A stretch of DNA of 64,000 bases from Planococcus versutus (GTDB lineage: Bacteria; Bacillota; Bacilli; Bacillales_A; Planococcaceae). The notes below the pieces were generated by a model. That model ran no database searches. It was not told where the DNA came from and saw nothing but the letters and a program-made list of their open reading frames with translations. The stretch lies in assembly GCF_001186155.3 (NCBI RefSeq), contig NZ_CP016540.2:2582001-2646000 (forward strand). The letters are read 5' to 3'. Both the position numbers and the translations under genes were made by a program. Positions 9,714 to 18,563 of this stretch are shown here, one piece after another (the first letter of the stretch is position 1; each line of letters opens with the position of its first letter).

Positions 9714-11531
9714 CTATTGGAGATCATTTAGAATGAGCGCTGCTAAATAATAGCCTTCTGCACCAGTTAGCTTTTTGTTTTCGTTTAGTTTTTCGTAGAT
9801 TGTGTCATCTGTCATGTTAAGTTCGACTAAATAATCCCAAGCTGCTCCATTTTCTCTTTCTAAGCCCTGTAAAGCGAGAATCATCTGTGCAGCTTTGTCT
9901 CTTGTTAGTTGCTGATCTTCTGTCACAAGTGAACGAAGTGCAGCGATATTTTCAGTTAGTTTTTCAGCTTCTGAAGAATTGATTCGTTGAATGCCATTAC
10001 TCAATATGTTCGCAAATGATACTTCCATCAATGGTTTATCGACAGGCAATTGGTTTTCGTATCCCCCGACGATTAACCCATAATTCAATAAAGTTTTTAT
10101 ACCAGGATAAAACCATTCGCCTTCATACGGAAAAGCTTCTGAAAAGGCATAAAGATTAGCCCCTTGTTCTTTTAGTTTTTCTTGAAGTTGCGCAATCGCG
10201 GCTTTGTCTTCTGCTAATTCACGAAAGTTCTGTTCTGCGTTTATGGAAATAGCGGAAGCAGCACCCGCTGCTTGTCCAGTTGTCATTCCTACGGGTAATA
10301 CGCGTGCGCTTGCCGCAGCGAGTGAACTATAACCCGATGCTTTACTGGCGACTAGTAAATTATCCACTTCTAGCGGTACTAATGAGCGGAATGGAATTGC
10401 GTATTGTACCGGTTTGCCATAAACGTAGCCGTAATCACTTGGTGAAGTGGCTTGCACATCTACTGGATAAGCGCCAAACCCGATACTGTCCCAATGATCT
10501 TTGTTTTCCCATACATCGCTAAGGGGCAATTGATATTCTGCTTGCACATGAACCGTTTCTCTTACATACAACTGATCGGGGAAACTTTCGATTTCTGCAT
10601 TTTCAAATCCTGGAAAATTTTGTTGTAAATACGTTAAAATGTACTTGGTTTCTTCTTTTCCAATTTCAATGGCTTGTTGTTTTTCGGCTTCGTCTAATCC
10701 ATCTACACCAAAAATTTGAAGCGCATTAACGATAACACTGCCGTCGTTTTCTTTTACAATATTCAAGCCGCGAAGTCGTGTCAACTCCGCGTAATGAGGT
10801 TTGTATGTGTCATGCAATTCACTAAAGCCCCATGCCACATTGCCATTAACACCGCCACCTCCAAAGACACCCTCTTTAGCTGCTTTAGTCACTTGATCCC
10901 AATCGACGTTATTGAAATGGAACATTAACGTAACCGCCATTTTCTTGTCTTCTAATCCGATATCGCGCCCACCAATAAAGTACGGCGCTCCTGCTGCGAT
11001 TGCCAAGTCAGCATCTTTGGAGCTATCGATAAATCGTTTAGCTGTGATGGTTTGCTCATCACCTGACTCATTTGTGATTTCAATTGCTGTTAAAGCTTTT
11101 CCATTTTTTACTGCGTCGGACAATTCGACACCTTCACGTAAAGTTAGGTTTTTTTCGCTGTCGATCATTTCCATGAAGGCCGCGCGTGCTTCGCCAATAT
11201 CAAAGCCAATTGTGCCGCCTACTTTTTCATGCCATTCTTGAAAAATCCCAGCATTGGCCGGATTGCCTTTTTGATCTGAGCTGACGTCTAGGAAATTCAG
11301 CATACCTGAAGTCATCAATCCACCAATGTCTTCTTCGCCAACGATCAACACGGTCTCCATTCCATTGCGTGCAGCGGAAACGGCTGCGGCAATGCCTTCC
11401 GGTTCTCCACTGAGAACGGCTACATCAAAGTTTGTTTTGGCCTCTTCTTTTTTATCTGCGAATATCGTAACCGCAAGAACTCCTACTATGATCACGGCAA
11501 GAATCGCAATTCCCATTAATACTCTTTTCAT
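9714..11531 (-). CDS. Membrane-anchored FAD-dependent oxidoreductase (FAD_oxidored family)
   Basis: Predicted flavoprotein attached outside the membrane by an uncleaved N-terminal helix (about residues 5-25, no obvious cleavage site). The Rossmann segment follows (DVAVLSGEPEGIAAAVSAAR, about 36-55), then GGLMTSGMLNFLD, typical of the PF12831 group that includes xanthan-lyase-like oxidoreductases. A second conserved stretch reads AIPFRSLVPLEVDNLLVASK, with ARVLPVGMTTGQAAGAAS after it. The usual GxGxxG appears as SGEPEG, which is normal for this family. The last 150 residues resemble no catalytic domain and may be helical. It stands alone with its own terminator, and substrate is unknown. The ribosome site (AGAGAG) is weak. 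Confidence 0.8.
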   Translation of the reverse strand: MKRVLMGIAILAVIIVGVLAVTIFADKKEEAKTNFDVAVLSGEPEGIAAAVSAARNGMETVLIVGEEDIGGLMTSGMLNFLDVSSDQKGNPANAGIFQEWHEKVGGTIGFDIGEARAAFMEMIDSEKNLTLREGVELSDAVKNGKALTAIEITNESGDEQTITAKRFIDSSKDADLAIAAGAPYFIGGRDIGLEDKKMAVTLMFHFNNVDWDQVTKAAKEGVFGGGGVNGNVAWGFSELHDTYKPHYAELTRLRGLNIVKENDGSVIVNALQIFGVDGLDEAEKQQAIEIGKEETKYILTYLQQNFPGFENAEIESFPDQLYVRETVHVQAEYQLPLSDVWENKDHWDSIGFGAYPVDVQATSPSDYGYVYGKPVQYAIPFRSLVPLEVDNLLVASKASGYSSLAAASARVLPVGMTTGQAAGAASAISINAEQNFRELAEDKAAIAQLQEKLKEQGANLYAFSEAFPYEGEWFYPGIKTLLNYGLIVGGYENQLPVDKPLMEVSFANILSNGIQRINSSEAEKLTENIAALRSLVTEDQQLTRDKAAQMILALQGLERENGAAWDYLVELNMTDDTIYEKLNENKKLTGAEGYYLAALILNDLQ

Positions 11532-11732
11532 ATTTTCACTCTCTCATTCTTTTTTGCATAGATGCTCATAACGATATCAAAGTCGTCTGTTAGTTTCAAT
11601 GCTTTCCTTTGGAACAATTGACTTTCTGCGGAATTCCCATAGAATATACAGTAGTCTTACACTCCTTCACTCCTTGTTTCTACGTCTTTTATAGAAGAAA
11701 ATCAAAAATACGAATACATTAGGTGGTCCTTC

Positions 11733-13610
11733 ATGAAAAAATCTTTTCTCTTAAACTTGTCTAAAAGCCATTTCTTTATTTTTACTGGCATTCTCTTTCT
11801 CAAAGTACTTTTTTTGCGGTATTTGTTGTTTCAAGATATTGAATTTACACAAACCATCGTTTTAGAATTAAGTTATATTTTAATTTTTACTTCGTTGTTT
11901 GAATTGGCTAAACCGAGTTGGAAACCCGTTCTTTACTTTTTATTGAACACATTGTTTTCCATTCTCTTTTTAGCAGTGATTCTGTACTACTCGTTTTTCG
12001 GCAGAATTGTTACATATTTTGCGCTTTTCCAACTTGGTCAAGTTGGCACTATTAATGAAAGTGTATCCGCATTACTACAGCCTATATATTTGTTGTTCTT
12101 CCTAGACTTGATTTTCATTTTGGTATTAATGGTTTTCAGAAAATATCCGTTACCGCCACTACAGCTTAACAAAAAAATGATGATGGGTGTTTTACTGTTC
12201 TTGGGCTTGGGTGTATCGGCATTGAATTTCAACCTTCACAAAGACGAAGCCATTTCAAATAACGTTATTGCGGCACAAGAAAAAGGCATCTTGAACTACG
12301 AGGCACTGGAAATCTATTATGGTCCTGACAGTTTAACGGGTGTCGAAACCAACGTATCTGTCGAAAACGTAGCCGAACTAAAAGAAGAAATTAACCGCAT
12401 TAAAGGATTGGAAATTGTTCCAGAAAGCGAGCGGAATTATTTTAGTGATGCCAAAGGACGAAATTTGATCGTTATTCAAGTAGAATCCATGCAAAATTTC
12501 CCGGTTGGTTTGGAACTTGATGGCGAAGAAGTGACGCCTCATTTGAATAAGTTGATCGATGACAGTTTTTACTTTCCGAACACCGCTCAACAAACAGGAC
12601 CGGGCAATACGTCCGACGCAGAGTTTATTTTGAACACCTCTCTTTACCCAGTGGCGTTCAATCCCACTTCACAAACGTATGGCCAGAAAAAATTCCCGAG
12701 CTTGCCGCGTTTGCTTGCAGCTGAGGATTACAATTCCTTAACGTTCCACGCAGACGATATTAGCTTTTGGAACCGTGATGAATTGTACCCGGCTCTTGGC
12801 ATTGGCAGTTATTATTATGGTGACTTTTTCGGCAAAGAAGATGTCATCGGCATTGGTCCATCTGATCGCGTGATGTTTGAAAAAGCAATGCCAATTTTGC
12901 GTGAACACCATAAACGGGACAAACCGTTTTATGCACAACTTATTGGGTTAACCAGTCATCATCCTTTCACACTGCCAGAAGCTGACCGAAAGTTCCCGCT
13001 TCCAGAGCGTTTTGAGGATTCGTTAACGGGTGATTACTTAGTATCAATCAATTACATGGATACGGTGATCAATGATTTCATCGAAGAGTTAAAACGAGAA
13101 GGCATTTACGAAAACTCTGTAATTGCGATTTACGGTGATCATTTTGGTCTTCAGCAAAGCGCCATTAGTCCAAACGATGTCGACTTGGTGAGTGAAATAC
13201 TGGGCCGCGAATATGGCACATTGGATCGGTTAAATGTACCGTTTATTGTCCATGCACCCGGCATTTCAGATGACGGCGAGACATTCGAGAAAACGAGCGG
13301 CCAGCTGGATATGATGCCGACGCTTGCGAATTTACTAGGTGTTTCGCTTGATGACCAAATTGTTTTTGGTCAAGATTTGTTAAATCACGACAGCAACTTG
13401 CTCGGTGCTCGTTATTACTTGCCTATCGGTTCTTTTTGGAATGATGACATTTTGTTTATTCCTGAAAAAGATTTTAACGATGGCACTGCTTACGATTTAA
13501 AGACCGATCAAAAACTTGATGCATACGATCAATACCGCGAAGATTACGACCGCGTGTTGCAGCTTGAAAAGTTATCAGATGAGTATATGGAAAGTTTGCC
13601 TGAACAGTGA
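11733..13610 (+). CDS. Lipoteichoic acid synthase family protein (LtaS-like)
   Basis: Polymerises glycerol-phosphate from phosphatidylglycerol onto the lipid anchor of lipoteichoic acid, outside the membrane. About five transmembrane helices fill residues 10-165, a linker runs to 240, and the sulfatase-like domain follows. Glu251 (VESMQ), Thr293 (GPGNTSDAEF) and Asp469-His470 (YGDHFG) match the metal-binding and nucleophile residues of Staphylococcus aureus LtaS in spacing and order. Length (625 aa) is usual for the family. The start is supported by AGGTGG 7 nt upstream, and a strong terminator follows. As B. subtilis has several paralogues, I cannot say whether this is the main synthase or an LTA primase/stress version. 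Confidence 0.9.
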   Translation: MKKSFLLNLSKSHFFIFTGILFLKVLFLRYLLFQDIEFTQTIVLELSYILIFTSLFELAKPSWKPVLYFLLNTLFSILFLAVILYYSFFGRIVTYFALFQLGQVGTINESVSALLQPIYLLFFLDLIFILVLMVFRKYPLPPLQLNKKMMMGVLLFLGLGVSALNFNLHKDEAISNNVIAAQEKGILNYEALEIYYGPDSLTGVETNVSVENVAELKEEINRIKGLEIVPESERNYFSDAKGRNLIVIQVESMQNFPVGLELDGEEVTPHLNKLIDDSFYFPNTAQQTGPGNTSDAEFILNTSLYPVAFNPTSQTYGQKKFPSLPRLLAAEDYNSLTFHADDISFWNRDELYPALGIGSYYYGDFFGKEDVIGIGPSDRVMFEKAMPILREHHKRDKPFYAQLIGLTSHHPFTLPEADRKFPLPERFEDSLTGDYLVSINYMDTVINDFIEELKREGIYENSVIAIYGDHFGLQQSAISPNDVDLVSEILGREYGTLDRLNVPFIVHAPGISDDGETFEKTSGQLDMMPTLANLLGVSLDDQIVFGQDLLNHDSNLLGARYYLPIGSFWNDDILFIPEKDFNDGTAYDLKTDQKLDAYDQYREDYDRVLQLEKLSDEYMESLPEQ

Positions 13611-13631
13611 CAAACAAAGCGCCTATATGTA

Positions 13632-13676
13632 CTGTAGACAACTCGAATAAATCGAGCTTGTCTACAGTTTTTTTTT
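13632..13676 (+). terminator. Terminator of the ltaS-like gene
   Basis: Long stem starting CTGTAGACAA and closing TTGTCTACAG (13632-13667), followed by a run of nine T. Its base sequence CTGTAGACAA recurs at the ends of the elements at 30948 and 43621. Confidence 0.93.
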
Positions 13677-14605
13677 GTTGGAAACCGATCGCTCTGGTCG
13701 CTTTGGGGAGACGTAATAAAAACGTATAGATGAAGTGTCAAAAAATAGAGAGGGATTCCGGTAGCTTTTTATCTGTAGTTTTTTTGTTGGAAACCAATCG
13801 CTCTGGTCGCTTTGGGGATGGCTCTTGCGAGAAGCCAGGAAGACCACCTGTCTTCTCGCTTCGCCTACCCCGTGGACGCGCCTTCGCTAGTATAAGGTTC
13901 TTTTTTTATGATTGGCAAGTGGTTTTGGTTTTGTTGGAGACGTGATAAGAACGTATAAATCAAGTATCAAAAAGTAGAGGGATTCCGGTAGCTTTTTATC
14001 TGCAGTTTTTTGTTGGAAACCAATCGCTCCGGTCGCTTTGGGGATGGCTCTTGCGAGAAGCCAGGAAAACCACCTGTCTTCTCGCTTCGCCTACCCGCAG
14101 ACGCGCCTTCGCTAGTGTGAGGTTCTTTTTTTATGATTGGCAAGTGGTTTTGGTTTTAGTTAGGGTGTTATTGGAGACATGATAAGAACGTATAGATAAA
14201 ATATCGAAAAATAGAGAGGGATTCTGATAGCTTTTTATCTGTAGTTTTTTTGTTGGAAACCAATCGCTCCGGTCGCTTTGGGGATGGCTCTTGCGAAAAG
14301 CCAGGAAAACCACCTGTCTTCTCGCTTCGCCTACCCCGTAGACGCGCCTTCGCTAGTGTGAGGTTCTTTTTTTATGATTGGCAAGTGGTTTTGGTTTTGT
14401 TGGAGACGTGATAAGAACGTATAGATGAAGTGTCGAAAAATAGAGAGGGATTCCGGTAGCTTTTTATCTGCAGTTTTTTTTAGAAACCAATCGCTCCGGT
14501 CGCTTTGGGGATGGCTCTTGCGAGAAGCCAGGAAGATCACCTGTCTTCTCGCTTCGCCTACCCCGTGGACGCGCCTTCGCTAGTGTGATGTTCTTTTTTT
14601 ATGAT
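13668..14605. repeat. Tandem array of a unit of about 230 bp downstream of the ltaS-like terminator
   Basis: GAAACC(A/G)ATCGCTC(T/C)GGTCGC recurs at 13681, 13790, 14016, 14256 and 14483 (spacing 109, 226, 240, 227). The first unit is a short version fused to the terminator's T-tract. Full units contain GCGAGAAGCCAGGAA, CTTCTCGCTTCGCCTACC, ACGCGCCTTCGCTAG and a TTTTTTTATGATTGG stretch, then AAAATAGAGAGGGATTC. Antisense frames of 60-90 codons within it are repeat artefacts without ribosome sites. Confidence 0.88.
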
Positions 14606-14739
14606 TGGAAATTCGTTTTGTTTTTGTCGGATATATAGTAAGAACACATACATTAAGTATTGAAAAATAGAGAGGGATTCCGTTTTTTGTCTGTACGCTG
14701 AAACGAATATATGCTTTTTTTTGCTTAATTGATAGAGTA

Positions 14740-15267
14740 TCACTCGTGATACGCCATCAACCAACAATCTTGATATTGCTCTTCGTGGAGCTCGTGGTTT
14801 GGAAGTAATTTCACTTTGCTGAATCCACATTTTTCATAGCATCTTATCGCTCTGGTGTTTTTTGTTTGAGGATCCATAACGATTCGGTCTGCATGTTTTT
14901 CTTCTGTTAAAAATCGAATCATGGAGCTAACTAGCAAAGTACCAATTCCTTTATTCCAATACTCTACTTCTCCAATAAATTGGTCTGTTCCATATACATT
15001 TTCGCCAAAATATCCGTATTTTTTTTTCGTTTCATTATCTAATTGATAGAATTGAATGTAGCCAACTGCGTACCCATCGTATTCAACAATGCATTTGCTT
15101 TTTTCCTCTCCAAAAGCATAAAACAATTTATTCACTTTTTCTAAATCAAAAGCGTTATCTCTTCCTTCATAAAACTCAAGAACAGTTGGATTTGAAAGCC
15201 ACTTTGCCAATAGAACGTTATCTTCTTTTTCTAATTTCCGAACCTTCAATTCCCCATTATGGATCAC
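14740..15267 (-). CDS. GNAT acetyltransferase resembling aminoglycoside 6'-N-acetyltransferase (AAC(6')-Ie type)
   Basis: Acetyl-CoA-dependent N-acetyltransferase of 175 aa. It starts at a GTG 8 nt behind GGGGGAG. The whole length follows the acetyltransferase half of the bifunctional AAC(6')-APH(2'') enzyme as I recall it: LEFYEGRD near residue 30, GTDQFIGE and YWNKGIGT in the acetyl-CoA region (about 92-112), DPQTKNTRAIRCYEKCGF (about 133-150) and a closing HELHE...DCWLMAY. Base composition is clearly more AT-rich than the neighbours (roughly 32% GC in the lines I counted, against about 42%). It sits alone between two repeat arrays, which suggests acquisition by transfer. Family is clear; whether it confers drug resistance or is a chromosomal cousin cannot be read from sequence. 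Confidence 0.85.
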   Translation of the reverse strand: MIHNGELKVRKLEKEDNVLLAKWLSNPTVLEFYEGRDNAFDLEKVNKLFYAFGEEKSKCIVEYDGYAVGYIQFYQLDNETKKKYGYFGENVYGTDQFIGEVEYWNKGIGTLLVSSMIRFLTEEKHADRIVMDPQTKNTRAIRCYEKCGFSKVKLLPNHELHEEQYQDCWLMAYHE

Positions 15268-15388
15268 CTTTATAACTCCCCCTGAAATTTTTTCTATTCA
15301 ATCGTTTAACCACTTTACAAGTTCAATTTGAGTTTACCTCTTAATCTTGAATATGTATCAAATGATTTCTATTAACAGCCTGATATTA

Positions 15389-15886
15389 GCTTGTAGTGCA
15401 GGCGCTCGACTCCTGCGGAAACAGTGCGGGCCGGAGCCACTGGACTGAGCGGAGCGAAGGAAGCGGCAGAGGCTGCACCCGCGGAAAGCGTGCACCGGAA
15501 CGGAAAGCGATAGCTTAAACTAGTTCTTTATTGTCTTCCATTCCTCTCCTGCTTTTCCATTAGAAATGCATTCCTAGCTTGTAGTGCAGGCGCTCGACTC
15601 CTGCGGAAACAGTGCGGGCCTGAGCCACTGGACTGAGCAGAGCGAAGGAAGCGGCAGAGGCTGCACCCGCGGAAAGCGAGCACCGGAACGGAAAGCGTCA
15701 GCTTAAACTAGTTCTTTATTGTCTTTCGTTCCTCTCCTGCTCTTCCATTAGAAATGCATTCCTAGCTTGTAGTGCAGGCGCTCGACTCCTGCGGAAACAG
15801 TGTGGGCCTGAGCCACTGGACTGAGCAGAGCGAAGGAACCGGCAGAGGCTGCACCCGCGGAAAGCGAGCACCGGAACGGAAAGCGA
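15389..15886. repeat. Three tandem copies of a unit of about 187 bp
   Basis: Units start with AGCTTGTAGTGCAGG at 15389, 15576 and 15764 (spacing 187 and 188). Each contains CGACTCCTGCGGAAACAG, GAGCCACTGGACTGAGC, GAAGGAA(G/C)CGGCAGAGGCTG and CACCGGAACGGAAAGCG. The first two also carry an AT-richer spacer ending CCATTAGAAATGCATTCC. The copies differ by only a few bases. The CTCCTGCGG core with a matching GC-rich arm is a common Bacillales intergenic repeat style. A 63-codon antisense frame here is not a gene. Confidence 0.9.
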
Positions 15887-16019
15887 TTTTCTAAACCTCT
15901 TTCTATTCTCTTACCTTTTATCTTTTTTTGTTCTAACACAAGCCTATTACCAGTTTATAGTGACCACAGAACTGAGTGAAGCGATTAGTTAACCTAGCCG
16001 TCAACACTGATTTTATTCA

Positions 16020-16065
16020 TAAAAAAACCTCCTTTTCCCGCTACAAACTGCAGGGAAAGGAGGTT
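16020..16065 (-). terminator. Terminator of the SLH 5'-nucleotidase gene
   Basis: Stem AACCTCCTTT(T)CCC / GGGAAAGGAGGTT with a loop of about 12 nt. It is followed on the minus strand by seven T and starts about 10 bp after the stop codon. Confidence 0.9.
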
Positions 16066-16074
16066 ACTTGTTGC

Positions 16075-18246
16075 TTATTTTGTTGTGTGTGGTGCGAATA
16101 GAGACATTATTTTAGCTGTTTCTTCACGCGATGTGAATTTAGAAGGCATGAATTTGCCGTTGTAGCCTTGAACGATTCCAAGGTCATCTAATAGCGTGAT
16201 GGCTTCTTTTGTTTCCGCATTGTGCTTGCCGTAATCAGAGTACGAAGCGTATTCGTCAACTTTGTATTCACCGTTTGTTTTTTCGTAAACACGGTTAAGC
16301 ATCAACGCGAAGTGAGCACGTGTAATTTTTTCTCTTGGGTTAAACGTTGTGTTTGTTTTCCCCATTACATAGCCTGCATTGTAAACTGCGTTAATTTCTT
16401 TTTGACGCTCTAGAGGCATATCCGAGATATCCGTAAATGGTGATTTTGAAGCGGTATCTGTCTCCAACTTCATGATACGTGAAATGATTGTTGCTGCTTC
16501 CCAGCGCGTTAATTCGCGTTTAGGTGCGAATGTTGTGTCGTTTATTCCTTTGAAAATGCCTCTGTAGTAGACATCGTTGATGAATGGGTATGACCAGCTA
16601 TCTGTCGCTACATCCGTTAACGGTGTGATCGCGTTGATACGGTTTTCAAGCATTGGTTTTACTTGATCTAATGATTTAGCGTGATCGATAAACATTTCAT
16701 AATCGATGTTGCCTGGCTCACTTACGCGGCCTTCTTTGTACGCTTTTCCAAATGACTCAAACCCATCTCCGCCTCCAGCAGTAAATGTGTTTGTTGCGAC
16801 TTTGTATGATTTTTTCAGATCAAGTGGTGTTAATCCATTCTCGTTTTTAACGTTTACTTCTGTCACACGTGATCCTGCTGGTTTTGTTGCATCAAACGAA
16901 AACTGCAAACCTGATACGTGTAAGAATCCTCCGTTTTCAGCTGGGAATTGACGAACACTGTGTTCAAGAGCTGATTTCAATTCTTCGCCCGTGATGTTCA
17001 TGATTGCCAATGCGTTACCAAATGGCATTGTTGTTAACACTTCACCAACTGTAATATCGCCCACGTTGATAGAAGCGCGAATTCCGCCGCCGTTTTGAAC
17101 AGCCATGACTGTATCTGAATCGATTTTCTTAGCTGTTGCTAACATGCCATCTGTAATTAAGTTTCCAAGATTTGTTTCAGAAGCACGAACGCCCCCCGCA
17201 TTACGTCCGCCGTTTAAGAAAACTTCTGCGCTTGCTTCTGTTGATTGGTTTTTAACTTCTTCTACCTCTTTTGCAAAAGGCGCAAGAATGGCAGTGGCTT
17301 CTTCATCTGGTACGATTGCTTTATCATTCACATCAAGCAATTGACCTGTTTGTTCTGTAATGACACCATTTTCATCAAATGTCACATCTAGTTGGCCTAA
17401 AAATTTATTGTATTCATTTGCTTGCACAATCACTGTTGGGTCTGTATTCCCTTTGAAAACAAATGGTTCCACTAGTTTCTTGTGTGTATGCCCGCCGACA
17501 ATAACATCAATGCCTTCAACAGCTTCTGCTAATAGTTGATCGTTATCAAATTCAGCAGAATCATCAAAGCCGATATGTGTTAATGCGACAATTTTGTTTA
17601 CGCCTTCTTTTTCAAATGCAGCAACTGCTTCTTGTGCGGCATCGATGTAATTCGAAAATTTGATTTCGCCCGGGCTTGAAATGGAAGCGGTCTCTTCTGT
17701 TGTCAAACCGAAAATGCCTACTTGTTCTCCATCAATTTCTTTAATCACGCCATTGTAGATTTCGCCGTTATTGTAATCTGCTGTGTATACTTTGTTTTGG
17801 AATCCAGCCATATCTGTATCGCCAGAAAAATCAACGTTAGCTGATACTAACGGAAACTCAGCGCCTGCAACAAATTCAGCAAGTGATTTATGACCACGTT
17901 CGCTTGCGCCTAAGTCGAATTCATGGTTACCAAAAGTCATTGCATCGTATTTCATCAAATTCATTAATGGCAAATCGGCTTGGCCTTCAAAGGTATTAAA
18001 GTAAAGTGTGCCAGAAAAAACGTCTCCTGCATCAAGTAGTAAGTTATTTGGATTTTCACTACGAATTTGCTTGATGAGCGTTGCACGGTTTGGTGCTTTG
18101 TCCAAGTTTGCGTGCGTGTCGTTCGTGTGCATAATCGTTAGTTCAAAATCTCCTGCCGCTGCGTCTGTTGGTGTTGGCGACTGAATAGCCACTACGCTTG
18201 CAGTCAAAGCAACTGCAACTGCTGATTTAAACATTTTCCCCTTCAT
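16075..18246 (-). CDS. SLH-anchored 5'-nucleotidase / metallophosphatase
   Basis: Extracellular enzyme of the UshA/YfkN type that removes phosphate from nucleotides. A signal peptide (1-30) precedes the calcineurin-like domain with Asp43 and His45 (HTNDTHANL), Asp75 (LLLDAGDVF) and Asn107-His108 (FGNHEFD). GGHTHKK is the usual distal metal motif. The 5_nucleotid_C substrate domain follows (about 340-510, QNGGGIRASI, MPFGNALAIM, TFTAGGGDGFE). Three SLH repeats fill about 545-720 (TRWEAATIISRIM, ITRAHFALMLNRV, TSREETAKIMSLF), nearly the same arrangement as in the neighbouring nuclease, which suggests domain copying within the island. ATG start with AAGGA at 9 nt. Confidence 0.93.
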   Translation of the reverse strand: MKGKMFKSAVAVALTASVVAIQSPTPTDAAAGDFELTIMHTNDTHANLDKAPNRATLIKQIRSENPNNLLLDAGDVFSGTLYFNTFEGQADLPLMNLMKYDAMTFGNHEFDLGASERGHKSLAEFVAGAEFPLVSANVDFSGDTDMAGFQNKVYTADYNNGEIYNGVIKEIDGEQVGIFGLTTEETASISSPGEIKFSNYIDAAQEAVAAFEKEGVNKIVALTHIGFDDSAEFDNDQLLAEAVEGIDVIVGGHTHKKLVEPFVFKGNTDPTVIVQANEYNKFLGQLDVTFDENGVITEQTGQLLDVNDKAIVPDEEATAILAPFAKEVEEVKNQSTEASAEVFLNGGRNAGGVRASETNLGNLITDGMLATAKKIDSDTVMAVQNGGGIRASINVGDITVGEVLTTMPFGNALAIMNITGEELKSALEHSVRQFPAENGGFLHVSGLQFSFDATKPAGSRVTEVNVKNENGLTPLDLKKSYKVATNTFTAGGGDGFESFGKAYKEGRVSEPGNIDYEMFIDHAKSLDQVKPMLENRINAITPLTDVATDSWSYPFINDVYYRGIFKGINDTTFAPKRELTRWEAATIISRIMKLETDTASKSPFTDISDMPLERQKEINAVYNAGYVMGKTNTTFNPREKITRAHFALMLNRVYEKTNGEYKVDEYASYSDYGKHNAETKEAITLLDDLGIVQGYNGKFMPSKFTSREETAKIMSLFAPHTTK

Positions 18247-18366
18247 TTGGCACCATCCTTAAAATTTTTTTGAACGTTAGCGCCTGATAGCTGCATGAAT
18301 AATATGACCTAAGACTATTAGAATATAAAAATTAGGAGTTGCAGCTACTTACCGAGCGAAGTCATT

Positions 18367-18402
18367 CAGTTTCAGTGTAGCACGATAGAATTTTTTCAAC
18401 AA
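18367..18402 (-). promoter_or_regulatory. Likely promoter of the 5'-nucleotidase gene
   Basis: Minus-strand TTGTTG (18397-18402), a 17-nt spacer, and TACACT (18374-18379) preceded by TGC, an extended -10. The 5' leader would be about 120 nt. Confidence 0.5.
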
Positions 18403-18563
18403 TAGCATTATTATAACTATAACAATTTCGCTACAAATTCTTTACATTTTTTACAGTGGCATAAACTCTCATCTCTAACTGGGTACTATGTTCATAAGCA
18501 TGGTAGAATTGACAAAGACTGTTTACTACCAGGCTGTTAATTGTGCGGAAAGAATGGTGACTT

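Noticed and set aside
4965..15886. Tandem repeats considered as CRISPR arrays
   Set aside because: Units are 187-245 bp, without short repeats alternating with unique spacers, and no cas genes are nearby.
18441..18455. Possible PhoP box (TTTACA...TTTACA) near the 5'-nucleotidase gene
   Set aside because: The two hexamers are 9 bp apart rather than 11 and lie upstream of the likely promoter; not enough to call.
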